Shown here piece by piece: positions 44,686 through 54,511 of a stretch of 64,000 bases of DNA. The translations under genes and the position numbers were made by a program. Under the pieces are notes generated by a model. The model was not told the DNA's origin and searched no databases. It was given only the letters and a program-made list of their open reading frames with translations. Each line of letters starts with the position of its first letter. The first letter of the stretch is position 1. Source of the stretch: Phanerodontia chrysosporium (taxonomy: Eukaryota > Basidiomycota > Agaricomycetes > Polyporales > Phanerochaetaceae); contig MJGA01000017.1 in assembly GCA_001910725.1 (NCBI GenBank), forward strand, positions 620,001-684,000. The letters are read 5' to 3'.

Positions 44686-44896
44686 CTGGGCGGGAGCTAC
44701 CGGCTCTCCAGGTCTCGGGTAGCAGATGGCCGCCTACGTAGCTGACCGCCTTTTCCTGATGGAGGTCTGAGCAAGGTAGCCAGCTCGAAATTTTCTGTAG
44801 CGGCAGGGGAAGCGGCCTTGAAGGGGAAGCGGCCTTGACTTTTCAGAAGTGCGGTTTTGCCGTGCCTGCCTGCACGCATCCTGCGTAATTCCCATT

Positions 44897-45335
44897 GACT
44901 ACACGCGGCCCCATGTCCGCATATATAGGGCGTGCGCGCGTACAAACGTGCCAGAAACTTCTCAACTGTCGTCCGTCGTACCCGGCTTCCCAAGACTCTG
45001 CGAATATTTCTATGAGGCTTGGGCGCGGTGAACGGCGTATGCGTCTTCGTCGTAGAACGTCGCAGGCACCTTCTCTCTCGTTGCACTACTTATCTGTGCC
45101 CATCTCTCAGGTTCCCCTAGCTCTACGCTGTCCGACCATGGTATCTGCGCTGCTCCAAGCACGACATGCCGCAGTGGATGGCACGAGAAGGACAGACCGC
45201 TGGCGCTAGTACACCAGGTGAGCAGTACATTCTCGAGATCGCAGCACACGCACGCATGATGCCCTACATACCGACATCGTCCGACTGGCGTCAGCCAGAC
45301 TTGAGGACCTACGATCACTTCTGACCACTCTAAGG
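44897..45335 (+). repeat. duplicated promoter-plus-transcribed segment (copy A)
   Basis: Partner of 20535-20940 (minus). Starts GACTACACGCGGCCC, followed by CATATATAGGGCGTGCG. A continuous frame exists at the 3' end (KHDMPQWMAREGQTAG ... MMPYIPTSSDWRQPDL, ending TGA near 45326), but the best-conserved block may instead be an intron bounded by GTGAGCAG and GTCAGCCAG. No confident gene product. Confidence 0.45.
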
Positions 45336-46275
45336 CTTCTGTGGCGTCTTCTGTGAGCTGACGGCCTCTAAATTCAGGAGCAGGCAGCCAGGGTCATCAC
45401 TAGCGTCTCGCGCGTGAGTATCATATTTGCTTATCATGGGGCGAAATACTCACCAGTGGCGATATATACCCTTCTGCTCGTAGTCTCCGACAAGCGGCGA
45501 CATATCCGAACTCAACTGTACACCTGCCAGACAGGGGTAGCCATGGAGACCTCTGCCTGCCGTCCTGATCGCATGGTAACTTAAAGTACGTTAGCAATAT
45601 TGTCTCCTACGTTTTCGAATATGGGCTGTGCGACCTACTCTTTGCGATATGTTGCTCGGAGGAACGTCGTGCGCCCGCTTACGAGAGGATTCTTGCCCTT
45701 TTGGGTGCTTACGTGATCCGGTATTTTCCGGGGCGCCCGTCCGAGGTAGCTGCTGCTCGCTGAGCTCGTTCGTCCTGCCGCTGGGTGCACATGTTCAGGC
45801 GCTGATACTCGTCGTTCCAGATATCCTGTCGGCGCAGGACCCTTGGCTACTGCTCAGTTGCCCGCTGAGGATGGTCGCCTCGTCCGTCGAGTTAATGTCG
45901 AATCATTGCGACATCTCCAAACCGGTGCGTCTCTCTTAGCTATGCCGCGACACTGATTACTTATTCTCGCACCGCAGTCTAGTCGCAAGTGACGGTGTAC
46001 CGCAGCCTCCCTGGGGACAACGTCATGGGGCATTACGCGGAGGAACTTTGCACAAGGGCCCGACAGTGTCTGCTTTTGCCCGCGACATATCTCCCACAAG
46101 CCTCAACCGGCCTTGTAGAATCCAGGATTTAGGCAGCAGTTGTCGCAACTTTCAACGGTGAGATGAAGACACGATGCTAACCAACCGCTTATTTGTATGG
46201 TCTCCAAGCCGTGCTGGGGCGATCCATTCAGAAACTCGCGGTCATGATCTGTCGAACTGCGCCGCCCCGCCCGCT
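45336..46275. other. intergenic, no gene supported
   Basis: A plus-strand 103-codon frame at 45628-45939 is Leu/Cys-rich but has no signal peptide or splice support. Confidence 0.4.
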
Positions 46276-47333
46276 ATGCGCAGTTCAGCTCTCTTCACCG
46301 CCTCCTTTGTGCTCCTCGCACTGCGAGGTCCTTACGCGATGGAGATACCTACAGGTAATGTCGATGTCCGCGCTGACGCGGCCGTCGACAAGGTACACGA
46401 ATTCTCCGGTTGCCGCCCAACCTCGCTGACCGCTCGCGTACACAGGGCGCCGATATAGCGCACTTGCCATCCACCAATAGCACGCTTGTAAAGCGTGCGT
46501 CGCCGCCGTACATCGCCGACTGCACTCTGTGCGTCTGCACCACGCTGCCCTCGCACACTGCCCGTACTCACACGCTCTTCTGCCCAGGTTCCCAAACACA
46601 TGCAATAAGAGGTGCTATTGCGTCTTCTGTGCGTGGGTCCCTTGCATTTAGGCATCGCTCCTGATGACAGAGCTGCGCACAGGTCATCAGGGTGGCTGCG
46701 ATACGCGCGCGGCGGCCTGGACCGTCACCGTGAACCATAACTCCGGCATGCGCAGCAAGAGCGAGTGCGGGCGCTTCAGCACGAACAAGTGCAGCACCAA
46801 GCGCTACTGCGCAGACTAGGACTGCGATGAGCAGCTGAACAACATGAACAATGAGGGTGAGTGTGCCCTGCGCCTTGCGCCAGTCGGCGTCGGTTCGCTG
46901 ACCTTGATCCTCACCCACAGGTGGCGCCAATGCCGCGACGCACTGCATGTCCCGCACCGAGAACCGCGGTACGTTCTATCTTACCCACCTACATCAAGCT
47001 CAAGACCGGCCGCTAACAAGTCGTGCGCCGAGGCGAAGGCACTGCGTGGTCTACCTACATCAGTTGGGTTACCTTCCTGATTTCCATCCCGCACACTCGG
47101 TCGACGGAGACATCCGTGGCACTGGACGCATCGCTGACGGTACAAAGATTGAGGTCGAGCTATGTGCGTTGTCTCTCCCCTTTTCACCACCGCGCATGCG
47201 CTGACATAGTTCTCCAGTGATCCCTCTCGGCCCGATCTGCGCGAGTTGACGAGTCGCGGGCTCCACGGTCTGCCGTGCACCCATCACGCTGACTACGCCG
47301 GGCGTCGCGCAAAAAGCGATTCGCCAGCAATAA
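46276..47333 (+). pseudogene. NucA/NucB-like secreted nuclease pseudogene (copy 8)
   Basis: ATG at 46276 with signal peptide MRSSALFTASFVLLALRGPY. Later exons are recognisable but decayed: PPYIADCT, FPNTCNKRCYCVFC (for FPNVCENWCYYVFC), AAAWTVTVNHNSGMRSKSEC with NKCSTK, then a deletion that removes the VWPPNP segment and its intron and leaves a TAG directly before DCDEQLNNMNNEG. GGANAATHCMSRTENRG, EGTAWSTYI and GRIADGTKIEVEL follow. The last exon reads PICAS, TGA, then VAGSTVCRAPIT and ends KAIRQQ at TAA 47331-47333. Two stops, an internal deletion and loss of the Trp of NWCYY argue against function. Confidence 0.75.
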
Positions 47334-47639
47334 GCGTGGCGTGTATGGGACGACGGAGGGCGGATTCAGCTACGTGCGCAAGCAGCGAACCGATTGGGCT
47401 CGGAGTATCGCAGTATTGTAACGTAGCGAATGATCCTAAACATGGAATGGTGCTTCATCGGCTTGTGAGTGGCGGAACCGAGACAGACGTGCCTCGCAAC
47501 TTGTCATGAGACGCATGGAGAACAAGGTGGACATCCAGAAAACTCATTGCATTACCGCCGCAGGACATGGATACGATACAAAGCTATTCACAGCGCTGGA
47601 GTAAAGCTTGTACACACTCGCCTACCATCATGCCTGACT

Positions 47640-48094
47640 GCCACCCTTTATCACACCCGCGCTCTGCGCCTGTACCTTCTCGCGGGCCTCCTCGACCAGC
47701 GCCAGCCACCTCTCAACGCCGATGTGGGAGCTCGTGTACAAAATCTCCATTCTGGAATGCGCGGACCATGAACTCTGCGACCCTAGCGATCTCGCCTTGG
47801 AGAGGTGACGCGCCAAGGTCGACGCGCTGCAGCCGACACTGCCCTGCCGTTGTTCTCCACAGAGAGGCCGAGCTTGGCAAGGTGCTGCGCGCCACGCATG
47901 AGCTTCGGGAGTGCGTCGAGGCCGACATGCGGCATGGTGCGCCCGGTGCGCTCTCCAAGTGCGAACCGCCGTACGTGCGGCCAGCCTGCCAGGAGCGCCA
48001 CTACACCGTCGGGCGCAATGTGCATCGTGGATGCAGCCAACGCAAAGTCCCGCACGGGCAGGGCGCGCAGCGGCACGAGGTGATATACACGCAT
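47640..48094 (-). pseudogene. F-box/LRR gene fragment
   Basis: Minus-strand reading gives LVPLRALPVRDFALAAS, VVALLAGWPHVRRFALG and LDALPKLMRGAQHLAKLGL and, in a second frame, RVDLGASPLQGEIARVAEFM with VRAFQNGDF. These align in order with the F-box/LRR pseudogene at 50686-52392 (for example LRALPMYGFNVPA, VRALLVSWHRVRRLDLG, FLVRAFPNAEIC). Only the C-terminal third is present and there is a frameshift, so this is a relic. Confidence 0.6.
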
Positions 48095-48239
48095 ATATCA
48101 ATTCTCAAACACTGTTTACATTGAATTTGTATATTTTACCACCTGTTCAAGTCATGGGCCTCCACATGCTGCGAGCATTGCCATCCTCTCACAAGCGAAA
48201 GCCGCAGCATGACGGTAGGGTCGTGCACCTCTGGTCAGC

Positions 48240-49481
48240 TTACTGCTGGCGAATGCCGTCTGTTGCTGCGGTGGTCGAGTTTGGCTGCACCGGCGGCGGA
48301 CACACGGTTGTGCGCGCCCTTCGGTAGCTCGCACAGATGGGACCAGCGGGGTTCTCTACATGTGTAGTTGAGCCATCCTGTGCCAAACTATGATAGGAAG
48401 AGAGACACGTACGAAGCTCAACCCAGATCTTTGTGCCATCCGTGATGCGGCCGGAAGAGCCGTAATCTATGTACGAGTAAAGTGAGCATGAGGATGCCAT
48501 AAGAAACTGATGAGCGGCGTACTGATAAAAGTTGACCACGCGCTACCTTCGCCTATACACAGTCATACTGTTAGCTATCGTCGACGGGCGCACATACCGA
48601 GGATACGCACCGCGGTTCTCATCCCGGCCCATGCACCGCGTCGCAGCATTAGCACCGCCTACCAAACCATTAGTATCCAACATACAGGTCTTTGGAAGAG
48701 GTACCCACCCTCGTCGTTCGTGTTCTTTGGCTGTTCATCACAGTCCTGACCTACCAGTATGCATGCGTCCATTAATAGCCGAAAATATACAAACCACCGA
48801 CGAAACGCGCACTGGGAGTAGGGTTCGGCGGCCACGCTCCTGTCTTTGTGCTGCACTTGTTTGGGCTGATGCGCCCGCACTCGGACTTGCCTCGCTGACC
48901 TGCCGTGCGGTTCACGGTGACACCCCAGAACGCCGAGTTGCGGTCTGTTCCGGTCTTGTGACCTGCGCACCGGTCTGTCAGTATTGATGACTGGTGCAGT
49001 GTAAATAAACGTACAGAAGACGTAGTAGCACCAATTTTCGCAGACGTTGGGGAAGGAGCCACTGGACGGGCGATGATCAGTCTGTCTTTGGTTACAGTGT
49101 CCATGTGGAAGCTCACGCTGCACAGGGAACGGTGTACGTTGGCGTTGCGACTGCATTGGTGACGGTTGAGTTGGCATATATGCTACAGTTGAAAAGGATA
49201 GTTCTGTCAGCATTAGCGTGCCGCACATGTCGCATAAGCATACTCACATAGGTTCAGGAGTAGTTGCTGTGGGCTGCAGTACAGCCTGGTCCTCTGGCAT
49301 GTCAAGCATATGTTCAAAGCATTCTTCTCCTGCACACTGGACAAAAACGTATCACAATCTCGACGTCAGATGAACGCTTCCTGGTGAATGTACGGCATAC
49401 CTCGTCGCCCGCCAACGCTGCAAACGCCGTGCTCGACCAGAGCAGCAGGGTCACAAGCATATAAAACGCACTGGTAAGCAT
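48240..49481 (-). CDS. NucA/NucB-like secreted nuclease family protein (copy 7)
   Basis: ATG at 49481: signal peptide MLTSAFYMLVTLLLWSSTAF ending AALAGDE. Then CAGEECFEHMLDMPEDQAVL (the same block as in the copy at 11816), ATPTYTVPC, FPNVCENWCYYVFC, GHKTGTDRNSAFWGVTVN, GKSECGRISPNKCSTKTG with AWPPNPTPS, QDCDEQPKNTNDEGG, GANAATRCMGRDENRG, GEGSAWSTFIS, GRITDGTKIWVEL and PICASYRRARTTVCPPP ending DGIRQQ at TAA 48240. All blocks and phases are intact. It lies 28 kb from the main cluster, across the nested transposon, and on the same strand as copies 1-4. A TATTTAAATG AT-rich site on the minus strand about 40 nt upstream may be its TATA region. Confidence 0.7.
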
Positions 49482-50685
49482 GGCGCAAATGTGGGACTCA
49501 CGCAGCTGCCGGCAAACATTTAAATAGCTCGAGAGGCTTGCGCGACAGCGGGCATGCTGCGACTGCGGACAGCGGCGGGTCACAATTGCATGGACGGGTG
49601 GGAGCTGACCCCGGGAGGCTGCGCTCGGCAAACAGAGTCTCTGTATTGTCGTTGGAAGGCAGTGGCGTGTGCGAAATGGAAGAATCACGCACGACATACA
49701 ACATGCATGCTTGGTGATGCTTCTTTGTCGGGTCGCGGAGGTGCACCCATTCGTGGAGTTACAGTCTGGCTTGCTACAGAAACTCTGGATATGATGTGTG
49801 TATAGATCTCGGCATCACATGTGCAAAGCAGAATCGTTGCGCACCAAAAGACGAAGGCGACGGCGACGCGCTTCAAACCTGGTACACAACCATGCCAGCG
49901 CCAAACGGGACAGCGTGAGTGGTAGAACGGGCTGTGTAGGCCACACTGAGCACTATATCACACATTGGTGGATACAGTGCTGTCATGTGGAGCGTTAGGC
50001 GAGGCGATGGAGAATGGCTCGGCGGCGGCGGAAGCGCACCTGCGAGGGCATCGACCACGGGAAATGGTGAGCAAGACTGAGATCGTGACAGTCAAAGCCA
50101 TTGATTGAAAGTTCCTGATACTACAGCAAGGCGTCATTTTCGAAAGACCGACTAGGTCAGAGGTGTACGAGGTTTACTTCGATCACAATGGTTCTCTGGG
50201 AGTGGGTGGGCCTTCAACGAGTAAGCGTTGGGGCTCGGGACCAACATGATTACGTTGCGCAGAGCACAAAGCCGTTTGTTTCTGAATATGTGTAGATGAT
50301 CTATGTGAAGTATTTCATTTCTATAGCGCATCCGGCCGTTCTTGTCAACGTTAGCTCTGCGGTGCAGCTGCTCAGCGCTCAGGAGACGCACCTATTGTCC
50401 TGCGGGTCCGCTACATAGACCACCCTGATTCCGTCTACAGTTCACCAGAGCGCAATGGGTGCAAGGTGAATGTCAAGCTTGCGTGTCGTCGATGGCGGCG
50501 GATTCATGGATTATTTAATTTTGCTGGATATCCGCCACGTGCATTTAACGTGGGAAGGATCGACAGGTCTCGATGAGACCGTGTGCCAATGCCACACGAA
50601 AACAAGCTCTGCACAACACTCAAATTGCCTTGTTCCTCGCCCAAACCTGCAAATATAAGGTAATATTTGATTCTTGTCGCTGGTC
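49482..50685. other. intergenic, no gene supported
   Basis: A minus-strand hydrophobic stretch near 49820-49876 resembles a signal peptide but lacks an ATG. No other feature. Confidence 0.4.
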
Positions 50686-52392
50686 TCAACTAGCAGGAGT
50701 AGTGGTATCGTCCAGGAGATACAGTATGGGCTCTCTCCCTGATTCCAATTCGCTCGCCTCGTCTTCATTGGACGGTGAGCTCCCTACGTTCGTCCTCGCC
50801 CCGTGCTCGGGCGACTTCCCTACGCCATATATTTCCCTCAACGAACGAAATCTCGTGCTTCCCGTACCACAGATCTCCGCGTTGGGGAATGCACGCACCA
50901 GGAATTTCGCCGCCGCGCGGATATTGCAGATCGGCGACGTGTCCAGGTCGATGTGCCGCACGTGCAGCACGGGCGTGGGTTCAGCTTCGGGCAATGGTTC
51001 GGCATCGTGCACGCGCAGGCCGATGTCCTTCAGGTGTGGGGAGTTGCGAACAAGGTCAGGAAGCACGCCGAGTGAGATGCGCGGCCTGGTCCACAGCGAA
51101 CTACGTCCGAGATCGAGCCGTCGCACGCGGTGCCAGCTGACAAGGAGCGCGCGCACATCGTCAGACGTGATGTCTGTGTTCATTGCAGGGACGTTGAAGC
51201 CGTACATTGGAAGCGCGCGCAGGGCCTCGATGTCGGCAACTGTCAGCGGGTCCTGTTCATGTAGCAGCGGCACGTCGAGCACTAGCCTGATCGACAAAAG
51301 GCGCCCTCGATACGCCCCGAGCACAATGAAAAGAGCACGGACGCGCTGAAGTGTAGTAGGAAGGTCGCTATAGACCGTGAAGACTATCTCTCGTAGGCCA
51401 GGCACGCGCTGCATGCCCTCGAGGAAGATGGTCACCGCCCGGACTGTAGGATCGGGAGGTTCTGTCTCGCCCTCGAGGACATACTCCTCGTGCTCGCAGA
51501 TGAACGTGATGCTGCACAGTGCCGGGAACGCTGGGCGGCAGCGCCTGGACGACCTTATCTTGGTTGACATTCACATCAAGGAAAAACTTGAGGCTCTTCA
51601 GGCACGGTAGGGACGCAAGCACGGCCATTTGCTTGTGATTTATTCGTAGACGGCTTTCATCTCCTTCGCTGCGGCAGTCCAGATCCAGGTGCCGAAGCTC
51701 ATGCCAGCAAGGGCTTCCTCGCAAGAATACGAGGAGTCTTTTGACAGTGATCTCATAGGTCATGCCTTCTATCTGGAGTGCGAAGAGCATGGGTGAGATC
51801 AAGAAGGGTGCAAGGTCGTGCACGTCGTTAATGCGCGGATGGTTGCAGACAAACGTCTTAAGTCTGGGACGGGCCGCTGTCTGGGAGAAGTAGCGTTTGA
51901 TGGTCCTGAAGACGTGCGTCTGAGATGTAAGATCCTAGATTGGTGACGGGGCCCTGCATGCCGTTGCTGCATCGAAAGTAGTACCATTACTCTAGCATCT
52001 CCTTGGGAATGAGGCCCAGTAACGCACGGACGCGACGCGCGTGGTGTTTGAACCGTTGCATATCCTCATCGGTAAGCGTCGCGGTGGTGAGAAACTGCCG
52101 CGGCGCGTCAGCGTATCTGCTTCGTCAATGCAATCAAAATCAACGCACCCAGAATGTCCGTACTACATTTTCCGAAAGCTTATCCAACTTGCTCTCTACG
52201 ACTCCAGCAGGAAGCAGCATAAGAAGCGGCATGAAGTCGCCAGGTTCCGCCACAAGATCTCCATCGACGGCTCGTACAACGCCTTGCACGAATAGCCTAG
52301 GCTGACCAGCCATTTCTTTGGGCACCCGGTAACTCCAGCGTGTGCTCTGCGATCCGCAGCGTAACATCATAGACCTCGAGACAGCGATGCAT
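50686..52392 (-). pseudogene. F-box/LRR pseudogene with several frameshifts
   Basis: Starts ATG 52392 (MHRCLEVYDVTLRIAEHTLE), typical of an F-box, then changes frame near 52310 to LVSLGYSCKALYEPSMEILW, again near 52235 to DFMPLLMLLPAGVVESKLDK, and once more near 51545, between SLKFFLDVNVNQDKVVQALP and FPALCSITFICEHEEY. The C-terminal half is a 290-codon LRR region (VRRLDLGRSSLW ... HLKDIGLRVHD ... FLVRAFPNAEICGTG). Introns may be hidden, but each of the three frame changes occurs within a few bases with no GT-AG pair, so they are indels. Intact relatives would be SCF substrate receptors. Confidence 0.65.
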
Positions 52393-52966
52393 AGCGTGAG
52401 CGAGGGACCCGACAGTGTTGGGGTGCGAACGAAAGCCGCCACGCGAGCGTGTTTTGACCGAACTGCCACGTGGACAGCGCGAGGAACCCATGCTTTCTTT
52501 CGCTGCGCATTCCAGGAGGTCCGCTCGTATGTCATCCATACACGGTTCATTCATGTTCTAATGGTGTACACCATTCCGTTCCATACGTTCAGCGCGATTT
52601 TTCTCCAGGAAAGCACCCAAGAGATATATCACAAAGTTTGACAGAAAATATTTATTACGTTACTGTAGGCGGATGGCATGAATAATGGTTGCAGTGAGCG
52701 CAGATGGTTGACTTACGGCTCGTGAATATTCTGGAGAAGATATCGACGACCACCCCGCGCCATTTCTGCTTCAGGTGGCCTCGTATATATTCGTAGACCA
52801 AGCCTAGCAGGTCACGCTTGCCGTAGAGGCAGCACGCTGCATGTGTAAGATATCAATTGGCGGCCTAAGTGAGCAGACTCACAGTCAGTGTCAACGTTCG
52901 AGTGGCGTGGCGACAAAGACTTTTGTCCTTTGACCCTCCGGCCACACTTCCCACTGTGTTCCAGCC
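52393..52966. other. intergenic, no gene supported
   Basis: Ends at the TATA box of the next gene. No coding model. Confidence 0.45.
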
Positions 52967-52976
52967 TATATAAAGG
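52967..52976 (+). promoter_or_regulatory. TATA box of the gene at 53024
   Basis: TATATAAAGG, about 50 nt upstream of the ATG. Confidence 0.65.
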
Positions 52977-53023
52977 CTTCGCATCCGTTACAGCTCCACA
53001 TAATCTCTCTCCGTACCGCAAAA

Positions 53024-54012
53024 ATGATGAGCACATACGAGTTGTGTCACTTCCTCGCGCAGGTGCTCGGGGACCACGCCCAGGTGCGCATGCTCGGCAT
53101 GCACACCACCAAGGATGGCGCGGTGTTCAGCGCGCGCAAGCCCGAAGGCAGCGTACGCCACTCTCCTATACTCACTAAATCACATAGCTGATGGTACAGC
53201 AGACTGACCTCTGTCTCGTGCGCGGCTTTGTCTTCGGGGACTGTCAGTGGCGCATGGGGCGTGTGCGCAGGAGTCGACAGGTGCAGCTCGCGGTGCGTGA
53301 GGCGCGCCATCCTTTTCACGATCACATATCTGAGCCGAAGGATAGAATCACCTATACACAACAGCGTATACAGTCTCCTGCGCAGTCGGGAATACAGTGC
53401 TTGAGGCGGATTTCTTCCCATATTTTGGCGAGATTTGGTGGTGCAGGCACCCTGAGCCCCGGATTCGCGACCCGATAACGTCGTTCCACACCATCGTATT
53501 TCACGTGCGTACTGCCTTTCCATGCCGTGCACGCTCTGACATCTGCTACAGCGTGTCGTCTTCGTGCCAGTTCTCGCACTCTACGAGCCCGAGGGCGATG
53601 CCAAGCAAGGACAGCTCACGCCGATATGGTTCCCTGCACTGCTCGAGGTAAGCTGAATCCAAAAGACACTGCTACAGCCGACTCACCTGCTTCACAGGAT
53701 GGACCCAACACGCGCACAAAGTACAAACGCTACACCGTGCGCATCTGTTACCCGGGTGCCCCGCTGCCGTCGCCGATAGTAACGCCGGTGATCCTTGTCG
53801 CACAGCGCGCTGGCAGCATCTGCGCACCGCACGTCAACGCCCTACACATTCCGTCGGGCAGTGTACTGCGCCCGCCTCGCGTGCGCCACCTCGGTGCGTT
53901 TGCACTCGCTTGGAACAGGGCGCTCCCGCTGTGCGAGACTGTGCAAGGCCGCGCCTGGGCATTCTGGGCGAGCGTACTTAGCCTGGAGAACGAGATCCGC
54001 TGGGAGATATAG
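53024..54012 (+). CDS. uncharacterised multi-exon protein
   Basis: Exon 1 (53024-53152) encodes MMSTYELCHFLAQVLGDHAQ. Further exons are supported by phase and GT-AG sites: one from about 53188 (MVQQTDLCLVRGFVFGDC), one with LEADFFPYFGEIWWCRHPEP to FHTIVFH before a GTGCGT donor, RVVFVPVLALYEPEGDAKQG to FPALLE before GTAAGC, and a last exon GPNTRTKYKRYTVRICYPGA to the stop at 54010-54012 (ENEIRWEI). The middle exons are less sure. The C-terminal part looks globular, with many Trp, Pro and Val and no membrane segment or signal peptide. I do not recognise the family. Confidence 0.5.
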
Positions 54013-54511
54013 TGAGCTGAGCCACCGCAGATCGTCAAGATCTGCTGTGCGTGTTCTGTGGGAGTTTCTTAGGACAGTGGCGAACGGAATCATACGTCAC
54101 ACCACTGTTACATTCTTTCGGTTGTCTTGTCGGTTGCGCGAGTTTCCCGATCATAGCCCTACAAATGCAATGTTTGGTCGCACGCCCGTGAAGATCGTAG
54201 TCTCGTGCGTCGCCGTGCATCGCCCCCTATTGTCCTCCGAGGAGATAGTAACGCGCGCTAGGAGCGCCTGCAGAGGACAAGAACGAGCGGCACCGTCAGA
54301 GAACAATGAATAACGAAAATCCGGTTGTCACGTACTTGGGCCGCCCGCGCTTGCGGAGTGGCACCCCGACTTCGGCGGCCGCGTTTGTCGTTTGGCATTC
54401 CTTCACTGCTCTCCCTGCATCTGCTCGAACCACTCCGTACACCTCTGCTTGAAATCTGTGCTTTGGCGACTTTACTACCAGAAGAGTGAACAGAAGGTCT
54501 ATTGCAGGATC
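54013..54511. other. intergenic, no gene supported
   Basis: Upstream region of the repeated-module gene. An uninterrupted plus-strand frame from 54392 runs into that gene but is intronic/UTR in the spliced model. Confidence 0.5.

Noticed and set aside
49685..49876. Signal-peptide-like hydrophobic frame upstream of nuclease-like copy 7
   Set aside because: The frame starts with TTG, not ATG, and no in-frame ATG lies nearby upstream; the downstream Cys-rich reading has no stable model.
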